The translations under genes and the position numbers were made by a program. Below the pieces are notes generated by a model. That model ran no database searches, was not told the DNA's origin, and worked only from the letters and a program-made list of their open reading frames with translations. From assembly GCA_002421005.1 (NCBI GenBank), contig DIJC01000004.1:372001-436000 (forward strand): a stretch of DNA of 64,000 nt, read 5' to 3'. This document shows positions 1 to 9,772 of the stretch, one piece after another (the stretch's first letter is position 1; each line of letters begins with the position of its first letter). Source of the DNA: Enterobacteriaceae bacterium UBA5654. GTDB lineage: Bacteria; Pseudomonadota; Gammaproteobacteria; Enterobacterales; Enterobacteriaceae.

Positions 1-819
1 ATGCTGCATTTTTTGCAGGTCACGGCTTAAATGACCGATTTCACTGCGTCCGCTGATTTCATCCGCGACCGTTAAATCCCCCGCCGCGATTTTTTCAATC
101 CGCCCGGCGGCACGCTGAAGCGGTGAGATCACCGTGCGGCGCAGCACCACAAAGGTCAGCAGGGTCAGCACCAGCGCAATAGCAAAGGCACCGGCCATAA
201 ACAGCATCCCCAACTGGCTGCGCTGATGCGCCTGCTCGCGCAGGGTATTGGCCCGCTCGGTGCGCAACTGGATGGCCTTCAGCAGCACTTCGTTGTAGGT
301 ATTGTCCAGCGGCCGGGCCTGTTCATTTTCATGATTGATGATGGCTTCAAACATGCCGTTTTTGGCAAATTTGAGCATCGGCTGCATCCCTTTAATATAG
401 GCGGCAAAGTCGGTGTTAAGCGTGGCATCAAGGGCTTCGTCGGCGGGCGTTTTATAGGCGCGATCCATATAGAGCCTGAAACCGTCCTGCGCCTGCTTAA
501 TGCGTTTTTCGGCCTCGGCGATATTGGCCTTCATGTCATCCATTTCGGCAATACGGCTGGCGGCCCCGGCATGGATCAGACTGATCCGCGCGGTGCGCAG
601 ATTATTAGAGCTGTTGGAAAGCCCCATCCGCACCTGGATTTCTTCGGTGACGTCTTTTTGATCGCGGTCGGCCTGCATTAAAAAGTAGCCCGCTAATCCT
701 GCGCTCAGGGCAAACAGCACAAGAATGCCGCCGAGGATCGAGGAAAACAGGGGAACGAGGCGGATATGGTGTAAAAAGCTCAGCTTTTGCGCAGGTGACG
801 GCGCTGTATTATTGTCCAT
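1..819 (-). CDS. trg: Methyl-accepting chemotaxis protein III (Trg), N-terminal part, cut by window edge
   Basis: This is the first 273 codons of a chemoreceptor; the signalling domain lies beyond the left edge. The reading starts MDNNTAPSPAQKLSFLHHIR and follows E. coli Trg closely. It has a cytoplasmic leader, TM1 (about residues 20-48), a four-helix periplasmic sensor, TM2 (about 210-232) and the start of a HAMP domain (IEKIAAGDLTV...GRSEIGHLSRDLQ). Trg senses ribose- and galactose-binding proteins. The ATG at 819 is the only start giving the family N-terminus. A FliA-like promoter lies upstream, as expected for a motility gene. Identification is from recalled similarity to E. coli Trg. 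Confidence 0.93.
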   Translation of the reverse strand, partial: MDNNTAPSPAQKLSFLHHIRLVPLFSSILGGILVLFALSAGLAGYFLMQADRDQKDVTEEIQVRMGLSNSSNNLRTARISLIHAGAASRIAEMDDMKANIAEAEKRIKQAQDGFRLYMDRAYKTPADEALDATLNTDFAAYIKGMQPMLKFAKNGMFEAIINHENEQARPLDNTYNEVLLKAIQLRTERANTLREQAHQRSQLGMLFMAGAFAIALVLTLLTFVVLRRTVISPLQRAAGRIEKIAAGDLTVADEISGRSEIGHLSRDLQKMQH

Positions 820-868
820 GGCTATCGACTCTCATATAAAGAAGCGTACAAACACGCCCGTCTGATAG

Positions 869-895
869 TCATCGGCATTTAAGCGCAATGGATTA
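869..895 (-). promoter_or_regulatory. Candidate FliA (sigma-28) promoter of trg
   Basis: On the minus strand GCCGATGA (869-876) matches the sigma-28 -10 consensus GCCGATAA at 7 of 8 positions. The -35 position, 11 nt further upstream, reads TAATCCAT (888-895), a weaker match to TAAAGTTT. It sits about 50 bp before the trg start, and trg is a known FliA-class gene in enterics. Assignment is by eye. Confidence 0.5.
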
Positions 896-971
896 CCGCT
901 AAAAGCGATAACCCGGTCACACTTCACAACATTTGCACTAAGGCCAGCGGCAGGAACCGCTGGCAGATGAA

Positions 972-2114
<1,143 letters not shown>

Positions 2115-2122
2115 TTAACTGT

Positions 2123-2398
2123 TTATTTTAGATAAGAGCGCAGCAAATGACCGATTTCTGTCATCCGCACCGCGCGCTGATCGGACGAGGTTTCGCCGCT
2201 GACCAGCTCATCTTTGAGGTGAATTTCGACCATCTCGCCCATGAGTCCATTCGCCGCCCCCCGGATCGCCGCAATCTGTTGCAGGATGGCAATGCACGGC
2301 TCGCCGGACTCCAGCGCCCTCTCAAGCGCATCGACCTGCCCGCGAATACGTCTGACGCGGGTAAGCGCCCGTTTTTTATCTTCAGGTGACTGCGGCAT
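2123..2398 (-). CDS. frmR: Formaldehyde-responsive transcriptional repressor FrmR
   Basis: A 91-aa all-helical CsoR/RcnR-family (DUF156) repressor. The N-terminus MPQSPEDKKRALTRVRRIRG matches FrmR, and Cys35 (SGEPC) is present. In E. coli, formaldehyde cross-links Pro2 to Cys35 and releases the repressor from DNA; both residues are present here. It is the first gene of frmRA, and its operator-like site lies about 20-40 bp upstream of the start. The C-terminal half diverges from E. coli FrmR as I recall it, which is normal outside the sensor core. Confidence 0.93.
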   Translation of the reverse strand: MPQSPEDKKRALTRVRRIRGQVDALERALESGEPCIAILQQIAAIRGAANGLMGEMVEIHLKDELVSGETSSDQRAVRMTEIGHLLRSYLK

Positions 2399-2416
2399 GG
2401 GAACTCCGTGGTGTAG

Positions 2417-2439
2417 ATACTATAGGGGGGTATACTAAT
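2417..2439 (-). promoter_or_regulatory. FrmR operator (AT-flanked G-tract)
   Basis: The sequence ATACTATAGGGGGGTATACT lies immediately upstream of frmR. An AT-rich inverted repeat (ATAC...GTAT) flanking a run of six G is the hallmark of CsoR/RcnR-type operators and resembles the E. coli frmRA operator. Autoregulation of frmRA is inferred. Confidence 0.75.
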
Positions 2440-2528
2440 TGTAAGTGACGCGAATGTAAACTCCGGCGTCTTAAGGCAACCCAAAAGCACAGAATGCAGC
2501 GGTCCCAGCCGCTGCGTTGTGAAAAAGT

Positions 2529-2726
2529 TTACAACCCCGGCGTCGGGCAGGATGACGGTGCACCGGTTGAGTCCACGCATCCGCCGCCTGCGGTGGTGAC
2601 TTTGGTGGCGGGCGCGGGGGGCGCATTTTCTGCGGCGGGCTTATCAGAACGGGTGGCGTCGGAATAGGTGGTTTGCGAGCAGCCAGTCAGCGTGACCAGC
2701 ACAGCGGCAATAAATAATTTATTCAT
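2529..2726 (-). CDS. Small hypothetical lipoprotein
   Basis: A 65-aa protein with a lipoprotein signal peptide; the lipobox LTGC puts the lipidated cysteine at residue 16. The mature part is short, Pro/Ala/Thr-rich and probably disordered, with two further cysteines near the C-terminus (GGGCVDSTGAPSSC) that could form a disulfide. The start is backed by a strong ribosome site (AAGAGGAACT). It is a single gene between frmR and the permease. No family recognised; predicted to be anchored in the envelope. Confidence 0.7.
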   Translation of the reverse strand: MNKLFIAAVLVTLTGCSQTTYSDATRSDKPAAENAPPAPATKVTTAGGGCVDSTGAPSSCPTPGL

Positions 2727-2823
2727 AGTTCCTCTTTAAAATCAGCGAGATTAACAAAGATAACTACGACTAAGTGTGGTCGATCCTGCGGGATTTTCCA
2801 GTTGCCGCTGCGTCCTTCCGGTC

Positions 2824-4125
2824 CTATCTTTTCAGCGGTTGCCCCGCCGTTTCTTTTGCCCGTAACACTGTCAGGAACGTAATCAGCGCCGCGCCCATGA
2901 TGTACCAGGCCGGAGAGAATTTATCCCCGGTGGTGGTAATCAGCCAGACCGAGAACCACGGCGTGATGCCGCCAAAGAAGGCGACAGCGAAGTTATAGGC
3001 GATGGAGAGGCCACCGTAGCGCACGCTGGTCGGGAAAAGCTCAGCCATCGCTGCGCTACAGGCACCGTCAAAGGCGGCGATAAACGCGCCCAGCATTAAC
3101 ATGGCGAGCACGGCGGAAAGCACATCGCCCTGCGCCATGACCATCATCGCCGGATAACTGAATAAAATAAAACCCGCGCAGCCCGCCAGCATCAGCGGTT
3201 TGCGTCCGAAGCGGTCGGACAGATACCCCATAAACGGCACCATGATAGCGATGGCGAACAGGCCAATGGTGGTGATGGCGTAGGCGTTCAGACGGGAAAA
3301 ATGCAGTTCGGTGGCCAGGTAGCTCGGCATAAAGGTTTGCAGGGTCCAGTGCCCTACTGCTTTCAACACCACAAAACCGACGCAAAATAACAGCGCGCCC
3401 CACGCTTTGGTGACCGCGGCACGCAGCGGTGCGGATTCGGTTTTGCCGCTTTCCGCCACCGCCCGGTATTCCGGTGAATCCTCCAGATGCTGGCGCAGGT
3501 ACAGGCCGATCCAGCCCAGCGGCCCGGCAATCAAAAACGGAATGCGCCAGCCCCAGTCGTTCATGGCGCTGTCGCCGAGGAAGGCGGTGAGCAGGAAAAC
3601 CAGCCCGGAACCGGCGACAAACGCCATGAAGCCGAAGTTGTCGATCCAGCAGGTGAAGTAGCCTCGTCGGGCGAACGGGGCATATTCGGCAAGATAAGTG
3701 GTTGCGCCGGAACTCTCGCCGCCCGCCGCAAAGCCCTGGATCAGCCGGGTGATCACCAGCAGGATAGTCGCGCCGATGCCAATTTGATGGTAAGTCGGCA
3801 GCAGTCCCATCACAAAGGTCGCCCCGGAAGTCAGCAGGATCACCGTCGCCAGCACTTTTTGCCGCCCTACCCGGTCCCCGAGCGATCCGAAATACAGGCC
3901 GCCGAGCGGGCGCATGATAAAACCGGCACCAAAAACGGCAAACGAGGAAAGCAACGCCACGCCCGGATCGCCCGCGTGGAAAAATTGCAGGCCGATAATC
4001 GCCGCCAGCGTGCCGTAAAGACCAAAATCGAACCATTCCACGAAGTGTCCGACGCCGGTTGCCAGCAGCACTTTGCGCAGTTTACGGTCGGTGCCTATCG
4101 GGCGATCTTTAATTATTGTACTCAT
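2824..4125 (-). CDS. MHS-family MFS transporter (metabolite:H+ symporter)
   Basis: A 12-TM major facilitator of about 433 aa in the metabolite:H+ symporter group (relatives include KgtP, ShiA, ProP and YdfJ). The N-terminal signature GVGHFVEWFDFGLYG is typical of the group. Both interdomain loops carry the MFS motif (GDRVGRQK and SDRFGRKP). Charged residues in TM4-5 (TRLIQGFAAGGE) are also typical. GTG codons at 4131 and 4128 are in frame, but the ATG at 4125 sits correctly behind GAGG. The substrate cannot be read from the sequence; organic acids, betaines or dicarboxylates are usual. It appears to be transcribed alone. Confidence 0.85.
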   Translation of the reverse strand: MSTIIKDRPIGTDRKLRKVLLATGVGHFVEWFDFGLYGTLAAIIGLQFFHAGDPGVALLSSFAVFGAGFIMRPLGGLYFGSLGDRVGRQKVLATVILLTSGATFVMGLLPTYHQIGIGATILLVITRLIQGFAAGGESSGATTYLAEYAPFARRGYFTCWIDNFGFMAFVAGSGLVFLLTAFLGDSAMNDWGWRIPFLIAGPLGWIGLYLRQHLEDSPEYRAVAESGKTESAPLRAAVTKAWGALLFCVGFVVLKAVGHWTLQTFMPSYLATELHFSRLNAYAITTIGLFAIAIMVPFMGYLSDRFGRKPLMLAGCAGFILFSYPAMMVMAQGDVLSAVLAMLMLGAFIAAFDGACSAAMAELFPTSVRYGGLSIAYNFAVAFFGGITPWFSVWLITTTGDKFSPAWYIMGAALITFLTVLRAKETAGQPLKR

Positions 4126-4270
4126 CACCACCTCAAAGTGTTTCTATTATAGATATACATGTACACCGGATGGTGGATTTTTGCCCATCGTCGGGAGGTG
4201 AAAATGTGACGCCTCGCAAATCCGGTCGCCAGAAAGCCCGCGGGGATCACATTTTCATGGCGGCTGACGT

Positions 4271-4292
4271 AAAAAACCCCGCCAGCGCGGGG
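4271..4292 (-). terminator. Rho-independent terminator of cybB
   Basis: On the minus strand CCCCGC-GCTG-GCGGGG is followed by six T, 16-37 bp after the cybB stop codon. Confidence 0.85.
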
Positions 4293-4307
4293 TCAATGAT
4301 TTGCGTT

Positions 4308-4838
4308 TCAGGAGCGCTTTTTCGGCATCATCCGTAACAACGTGTTGTCTTTCCACAAATAATGGTGCAGCAGCGAGGCCAGCGCGTGCAGGCCAATAAC
4401 CCAGTAGCCCAGCGTCGCCAGCAGAATGTGGTACTTTTTCACCACATCGACCACGTCAAAATTCGCTTCGCTGGCAAACGGCATCACCACGCCAAACGCC
4501 ATCCACGGGTGGCCCCGGTTGTACATCATGATCAGGCCGAGGATCGGCAGGATGATAAACAGCAGGTAGATCACCAGATGGCCGAGATGCGCCATCCCGG
4601 TCATCCACGGTTTAGGCTTAGGCACAATTGGCGGCGCAGGATATTTCAGCCGCAGCCCCAGACGCGCCACCATCAGCACCAGCACGCTGATACCGCAGGA
4701 AACATGAACCATGTTGAACCACAGCCGATAACTGCGCGGCGCAAAGCCGCGAAATTCCATCGCGCAGTAAGCCACCACGACCAACAGAAAAACCAGCCAG
4801 TGAATGGCGATTTGCACGCCGGAATATTTGTTGCCCAT
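4308..4838 (-). CDS. cybB: Cytochrome b561 (superoxide:ubiquinone oxidoreductase type)
   Basis: A 176-aa inner-membrane di-heme cytochrome b with four TM helices, nearly colinear with E. coli CybB (starts MGNKYSGVQIAIHWLVFLLV, ends LLRMMPKKRS). Histidines in TM1 (AIHWL), TM2 (MVHVSCG), TM3-4 (HLGHLVIY, KKYHILL) and near the end (LHALASLLHHY) are the heme-ligand candidates. The family moves electrons from superoxide to ubiquinone. Single gene with its own terminator. Confidence 0.95.
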   Translation of the reverse strand: MGNKYSGVQIAIHWLVFLLVVVAYCAMEFRGFAPRSYRLWFNMVHVSCGISVLVLMVARLGLRLKYPAPPIVPKPKPWMTGMAHLGHLVIYLLFIILPILGLIMMYNRGHPWMAFGVVMPFASEANFDVVDVVKKYHILLATLGYWVIGLHALASLLHHYLWKDNTLLRMMPKKRS

Positions 4839-5034
4839 CAGAGTGTCCTGAATATGAATACAAAGATGCCAGGATAGCGATTTTTCGTTAAAAATTCATT
4901 AATTACTTGCGTATTGTGCGGAGATTACGCCCCGGCGTGGCAAGAATGAAACATAGGTTCATTTGCGGGCGGGCATCACTTTTTGCGCGTCGCACTGTGC
5001 TATAACCTCTTTTTACCTTCACAGGAGAAACGAC

Positions 5035-5961
5035 ATGATGTCCATTCGACCCGACGATTTAGTGCAATTGATGGCTGAAGCCACACGCAAAGCGGGGATC
5101 TTTCCCGTCTGGCCGCAGGGGGAAGCGCCGGGCGCGGCGACCAGCCGTGCGCAGTTCGTGCTGGAGGAGAACCATACCGGAAACTCCGCCTTCGATCGCT
5201 CTGTCACCGGGGTGCGTGCGCCGCAAATCGTGGTTTACGCGCCTGCTGAGCCTAACGGCATCGGCATTCTGGTCACGCCGGGCGGCTCTTATAAGCGTGT
5301 CGTGCTGGATAAAGAAGGCAGCGCGCTGGCCCCGTTTTTCAACGCGCGCGGCTATACCCTGTTTGTGATGACCTACCGGATGCCCGATGATGGCCATGCC
5401 GAAGGGGCCAGCGCGCCTCTGGCGGACGTACAGCGCGCGCTGCGTACCCTGCGCGCCCGCGCCGCGGAGTGGCAACTGGATGCGGACCGCATCGGCGTGC
5501 TGGGCTTTTCCGCCGGGGGGCACGTCGCCGCCAGTGCAGGCACTCGCTATGCGGAGCAGGTATATGAACCGCTGGATGATATCGATCGGCTGTCGGCGCG
5601 CCCGGATTTTATGGCGCTGGTCTACCCGGTGATTTCAATGCACGAGGAGATCGACCATCCGGCATCGCGGCAGGCGCTGGTTGGCCCGGAACCCGACGCC
5701 GGGCAGATCGCCCACTACTCGCTGGAGCAGCGTGCAGACGCCCGCACCCCGCCCACGTTTTTGCTTCACGCAGTGGACGATCCGGCGGTCAAAGTGGAAA
5801 ACAGCGTGGTGATGTTCAGCGCCCTGCGACGGCTTGGCGTGCCGGTGGAAATGCATTTATTTGAGCAGGGCAAGCATGGTTTTGGCATTCGCGATGCCCA
5901 GGGGCTGCCGGTGTCCGTCTGGCCGGAACTGATGATGAACTGGATCGAGACTAAAGTCTGA
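5035..5961 (+). CDS. Alpha/beta hydrolase (BD-FAE / acetyl-esterase-like)
   Basis: About 308 aa. An HGG-like oxyanion loop (VTPGGSYKRV) is followed by a nucleophile elbow GFSAGGHVA and the C-terminal acid and base (HAVDDPAVKVEN and GKHGFG). This order fits the esterase/lipase superfamily related to xylan acetyl esterases and BD-FAE proteins. An in-frame extension starts at 4963, but the ATG at 5035 has AGGAG seven bases upstream. No signal peptide is visible from this start, so it is probably cytoplasmic. Substrate unknown. It is not FrmB, whose nucleophile motif and length differ. Confidence 0.82.
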   Translation: MMSIRPDDLVQLMAEATRKAGIFPVWPQGEAPGAATSRAQFVLEENHTGNSAFDRSVTGVRAPQIVVYAPAEPNGIGILVTPGGSYKRVVLDKEGSALAPFFNARGYTLFVMTYRMPDDGHAEGASAPLADVQRALRTLRARAAEWQLDADRIGVLGFSAGGHVAASAGTRYAEQVYEPLDDIDRLSARPDFMALVYPVISMHEEIDHPASRQALVGPEPDAGQIAHYSLEQRADARTPPTFLLHAVDDPAVKVENSVVMFSALRRLGVPVEMHLFEQGKHGFGIRDAQGLPVSVWPELMMNWIETKV

Positions 5962-6021
5962 AGCCTTAACGCGGCAAAGGCAGCGAAAGGGACGCCCGTT
6001 TAGCGGTAAACGGGCGACGGG

Positions 6022-6810
6022 TTACAGCAATGAACGGCTTTTCAGCGCCTCGTTGAGCAGCGCATCGTCCCGCAGGATCTGCCACGCGCGCTCGATTTCC
6101 GCCGGAATATTGACGTGAGTGATGAATCCTTTGCCGTTGGGACCATAGCCCTGCGCGTCGTCACGCAGGCGCGGGATTTCGCCGAGGATCAGTGACAGAT
6201 AGCGTTCCGGCGGCCACATGCCCCGCTCTTTATCCGCAAACGTCAGGCCATCGTCGCTGTTGACCAGCCGCGCCACGATGCCCGGAAAACTCTGCCAGCG
6301 CGAAGCGGTCGCCACATCCTGCCAGACGTGAGCAAACGTCGCCATCGTGCGGCGTTGCATGGTCGGGTCCTGAACCACTACCCCTTTTGTACAGGGAATG
6401 CCGGTCACTTCCAGCATCTGGCGGGTAAAACGGGCGTTCTCGCCGCAGTTGGTGGATTTGGTTTCCAGCAGAATGCGCTCCGGGGCAATGTCCCAGAACT
6501 CCCTGGCGATTTCGCCGAGGATCCCGGCTTCGCTGCGCCCGGTGGTTTGCACCTTGTTATAACGAGGATGACGGGCAACCGCCGCGTAAAGGAACGTCGT
6601 GGAATGACCGATGCCACCGCTGATTAACAGCGGGCAGCTCTGCGCCGCCGCCAGCTCGCAGGCCGCGTCGATGGTAGGGATCACCGCATTACCCGCCAGT
6701 ACGATCAGATCGCTATCCCGATCGACCGTTTCGCTCTGCGCCAGCCACTCACCCAGCTGATTGGCTGCACTGAGCGTGATGTCGGGAAGTTGTGGAAAAA
6801 TAGCTGTCAT
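6022..6810 (-). CDS. ydcF: DUF218 protein YdcF (SAM-binding, function unknown)
   Basis: A 262-aa protein closely matching E. coli YdcF. The conserved blocks are VLAGNAVIPTIDAACELA, LLISGGIGHSTTFLY, STNCGENARF and VVQDPTMQRRTMATF. The DUF218 fold is Rossmann-like; E. coli YdcF has been reported to bind S-adenosylmethionine, but its reaction is not known. It lies alone, convergent with the hydrolase upstream and divergent from the efflux operon. The ATG at 6810 has GGAGAAAG upstream. Confidence 0.93.
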   Translation of the reverse strand: MTAIFPQLPDITLSAANQLGEWLAQSETVDRDSDLIVLAGNAVIPTIDAACELAAAQSCPLLISGGIGHSTTFLYAAVARHPRYNKVQTTGRSEAGILGEIAREFWDIAPERILLETKSTNCGENARFTRQMLEVTGIPCTKGVVVQDPTMQRRTMATFAHVWQDVATASRWQSFPGIVARLVNSDDGLTFADKERGMWPPERYLSLILGEIPRLRDDAQGYGPNGKGFITHVNIPAEIERAWQILRDDALLNEALKSRSLL

Positions 6811-7017
6811 TCACTTTCTCCTTACTAAGACTCCCTGGAGCGTAGCATTTGTCACGTCGCGTCCCAGCGGATCTATCTTAAAGCGCTATTTTACCCTGTT
6901 GTCCCCTTAACCGGCACATCTGGCATAACCCATTCACTTGAATTATGAATAAAGCCGGTTATAAACTTAGAGCCTGCCCGGGTGCTAAAGATAATTACAA
7001 CAAGGTGAAAAATCATA

Positions 7018-8670
7018 ATGCGCCTGCCACAACGTGACCCCTACGCCCCGCGCGAATGGGCACCCCATGAGAAACCCATGCTGTTGGGTTCTCCTTCAAC
7101 GCCGCTGCACAGCACGCCAAAACGCATTGCCTACGGGATCGTCGGGCTGCTGGTGTGCCTGACCGGGGCGCTGGGAAATGCAGTGGTGACGGCTAACCTG
7201 CAAAACTTGCAGGGAACCTTTGCCGCCTGGTCAACGGAAATCGCCTGGCTGCCTGCGGTTTACGTGATGACTAACGTCTCCATCAACCTGCTGCTGGTAA
7301 AATTTCGCCAGCAGTTTGGCCTGCGCGCGTTTACCGAAGGGTTTCTGGTGCTGTATGTGCTGGTGACGTTTTTCCATCTGCTGGTCAACGACTTAAGCTC
7401 GGCGCTGATGGTCCGCGCGGCGCACGGTATGGTGGCGGCGGCGCTCAGTTCGCTCGGCATTTATTATCAGATTCAGGCATGGCCCGCCCGTCACCGGCTG
7501 AAGGCGCTGACCATTGGCATCACCGGATCGTCGCTGGCGATCCCGCTGGCGCGGCTGTTTTCAACCGATCTGCTCCAGCTCGACGAATGGCGCGGGCTGT
7601 ATTTCTTTGAACTGGGGCTGGCGCTGATTTCGCTGGCATGCGTGATTCTGCTCAAGCTGCCTCCCGGTGACCGGCGCAAAGTTTTCGAAAAGAAAGACTT
7701 TATTACCTTTATCCTGCTGGCTCCCGGCATGGCCCTGCTCTGCGCGGTGCTCTCGCTGGGGCGGCTGGAATGGTGGTTTGAGACACCGTGGATTGGCTGG
7801 GCGCTGGCAGGCTCGCTGGTGCTGATTATCTCTGCCATTGTATTTGAGCATAACCGGCAAAACCCGCTGTTAAATACCCGCTGGCTTTCAAGCGGCAGTA
7901 TCCTGCGCCTCGGCCTGATCATGCTGCTGATCCGCATCGTGCTGGCGGAACAAAACACTGGCGTCATCGGCTGGCTACAGTATGTCGGACTGCAAAATGA
8001 ACAGATGACCGGGCTGGCGCTATCGATTTTCGCCGGGATCGTCTGCGGGATTATCGCCAGTTGCCTGACCATAAAACCGCAGCGACTGGCGTGGCCCATT
8101 GTAACCTCGCTGGCGCTGATGATTGTCGCCTCGTGGCTCGACAGCCACTCCACCATCCTGACCCGCCCGAATCAGCTAATGTTCAGCCAGTTCCTGCTCG
8201 GCTTCGGCAGCGCCTTTTTCCTCGCCCCGGCGATGCTGGCGGGCATCGGCGGCGTGATTGCCGATCCGCGCAATCTGGTCAGTTTTTCCGTTTTATTTGG
8301 CATGAGCCAGAACATTGGCGGCCTGCTGGGTTCGGCGATCCTCGGCACCTTTCAGACCTGGCGAGAAAAATATCACTCCAGCCTGCTGGCGGATCAGCTC
8401 ACGACCCTCAACCCGCAGGTGAATGAACGACTTCAGCTCTACACTCAGATGTACAAAAACCTGATTGGCGACAGCGATTTGCTCAGCGTACAGGCGGGGG
8501 TGCAGTTGCAGAATGCCTCCACCTTGCAAGCGACGATTCTGGCGTATAACGATACGTATTTGCTGACCGCAGCAATTGCGGCGGTGACCATGCTGTGGAT
8601 TTTCTGGCGGCTTTTACGCCTGCGGATCACCGCACGCATCGGTTTGAAACAGGCAACGGGAACAAAATAA
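7018..8670 (+). CDS. MFS efflux pump, DHA2-like, of a tripartite system
   Basis: About 550 aa with a long cytoplasmic N-terminus (about 40 aa) and many hydrophobic segments, fitting a 14-TM DHA2 exporter of the EmrB/QacA type. It is followed 19 bp later by an EmrA-like adaptor and then an outer-membrane factor, so it is the inner-membrane pump of a self-contained tripartite exporter. Residues such as IAWLPAVYVMTNVSINLLLVKFRQQFG correspond to TM2 and its loop in this family. The start is supported by AAGGTGA nine bases upstream. Substrate unknown; drugs, fatty acids or aromatic acids are typical. Confidence 0.85.
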   Translation: MRLPQRDPYAPREWAPHEKPMLLGSPSTPLHSTPKRIAYGIVGLLVCLTGALGNAVVTANLQNLQGTFAAWSTEIAWLPAVYVMTNVSINLLLVKFRQQFGLRAFTEGFLVLYVLVTFFHLLVNDLSSALMVRAAHGMVAAALSSLGIYYQIQAWPARHRLKALTIGITGSSLAIPLARLFSTDLLQLDEWRGLYFFELGLALISLACVILLKLPPGDRRKVFEKKDFITFILLAPGMALLCAVLSLGRLEWWFETPWIGWALAGSLVLIISAIVFEHNRQNPLLNTRWLSSGSILRLGLIMLLIRIVLAEQNTGVIGWLQYVGLQNEQMTGLALSIFAGIVCGIIASCLTIKPQRLAWPIVTSLALMIVASWLDSHSTILTRPNQLMFSQFLLGFGSAFFLAPAMLAGIGGVIADPRNLVSFSVLFGMSQNIGGLLGSAILGTFQTWREKYHSSLLADQLTTLNPQVNERLQLYTQMYKNLIGDSDLLSVQAGVQLQNASTLQATILAYNDTYLLTAAIAAVTMLWIFWRLLRLRITARIGLKQATGTK

Positions 8671-8689
8671 TGCGATTTCAGGAGATGTT

Positions 8690-9772
8690 ATGAGTCAGCA
8701 GGATGTCGCCAAAGAGCGGGCGAATACGCGCAGTAATGTGCGGGTAGTGTCGATTTTTGCCGCCGCAGCGATTGGTATTGTCGGGGTACTGGCGATCCTT
8801 TACGCCTGGCAGCTTCCGCCTTTCACCCGTCATACTCAGTTCACCGATAACGCCTACGTGCGCGGGCAAACTACCTTTATCAGCCCGCAGGTTAACGGCT
8901 ATATCACCCACGTTGCGGTGCAGGATTTTGTGCAGGTGAAACGCGGCGACGTGCTGATGCAAATCGACGATCGTATTTATCAGCAGCGCGTTCACCAGGC
9001 CCAGGCTCAGCTAAATATGAAAATCGCCGCGCTGAACAATAATCTCCAGCAGCGGAAAAGCGCTGAAGCGGTGATCGCCCGCAATCAGGCGGCGCTGCAA
9101 AATGCACGGGCGCAGAATCTGAAAACCCAGGCGGATCTGAAACGGGTAAAGGATTTAACCGCCGACGGCTCGCTGTCCATTCGCGAGCGTGATGCCGCAC
9201 TTGCCAGCGCCGCGCAGGGCAGCGCGGATATTGCTCAGGCGCAGGCCACGCTTGAGATGTCGCGTCAGGATCTGCAAACCACGATTGTGAATCGCGCTTC
9301 GCTGGAGGCAGACGTTGAAAATGCGAAAGCCGCGCTGGAGCTGGCGCAAATCGATCTGCAAAACACCAAAATTATCGCTCCGCAGAACGGTCAGCTTGGG
9401 CAGATCGCCGTTCGGCTGGGGGCATATGTCGCCGCCGGGACGCATCTCACTTCGCTGGTTCCCGCGCAGCACTGGGTGATTGCCAATGTGAAAGAGACGC
9501 AGCTGGCGGAGATCCGCATTGGTCAGCCGGTGCAGTTCAGCGTCGATGCGCTAAATAACCGCGCCTTTAAAGGACGGGTGCAGAGTATTTCTCCGGCCAC
9601 GGGCGTGGAATTCAGCGCTATTTCACCCGATAACGCCACCGGTAACTTTGTGAAGATTGCCCAGCGCATTCCGGTGCGGATTGAGATTCTGGGCAAACCC
9701 GAAGAGATCGCGCTTCTGCGTCCGGGGATGTCGGTGCAGGTGCATATTGATACCCGCGAGGATCGCCAATGA
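8690..9772 (+). CDS. HlyD/EmrA-type periplasmic adaptor (membrane fusion protein)
   Basis: 360 aa. One N-terminal TM helix (about residues 22-43) is followed by a first lipoyl half-motif (ISPQVNGYITHVAVQDFVQVKRGD), a long alpha-helical hairpin (about 95-215), the second lipoyl half (IIAPQNGQLGQIAVRLGAYV) and a beta-barrel domain ending RPGMSVQVHI. This is the standard adaptor layout linking an inner-membrane pump to an outer-membrane channel. The stop overlaps the next start by four bases, showing translational coupling in the operon. Confidence 0.92.
   Translation: MSQQDVAKERANTRSNVRVVSIFAAAAIGIVGVLAILYAWQLPPFTRHTQFTDNAYVRGQTTFISPQVNGYITHVAVQDFVQVKRGDVLMQIDDRIYQQRVHQAQAQLNMKIAALNNNLQQRKSAEAVIARNQAALQNARAQNLKTQADLKRVKDLTADGSLSIRERDAALASAAQGSADIAQAQATLEMSRQDLQTTIVNRASLEADVENAKAALELAQIDLQNTKIIAPQNGQLGQIAVRLGAYVAAGTHLTSLVPAQHWVIANVKETQLAEIRIGQPVQFSVDALNNRAFKGRVQSISPATGVEFSAISPDNATGNFVKIAQRIPVRIEILGKPEEIALLRPGMSVQVHIDTREDRQ

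Noticed and set aside
226..681. 151-codon plus-strand ORF
   Set aside because: It lies antisense inside trg, whose frame has clear family sequence. The plus-strand reading shows no recognised motifs.
4966..5034. N-terminal extension of the hydrolase as a signal peptide
   Set aside because: The extension (RAGITFCASHCAITSFYLHR) is not a clean signal peptide, and AGGAG is positioned for the ATG at 5035.
5035..5961. Alpha/beta hydrolase considered as FrmB
   Set aside because: The oxyanion and nucleophile motifs (GGSY, GFSAGG) fit BD-FAE or acetyl esterases, not S-formylglutathione hydrolase, and the gene is not in the frm operon.
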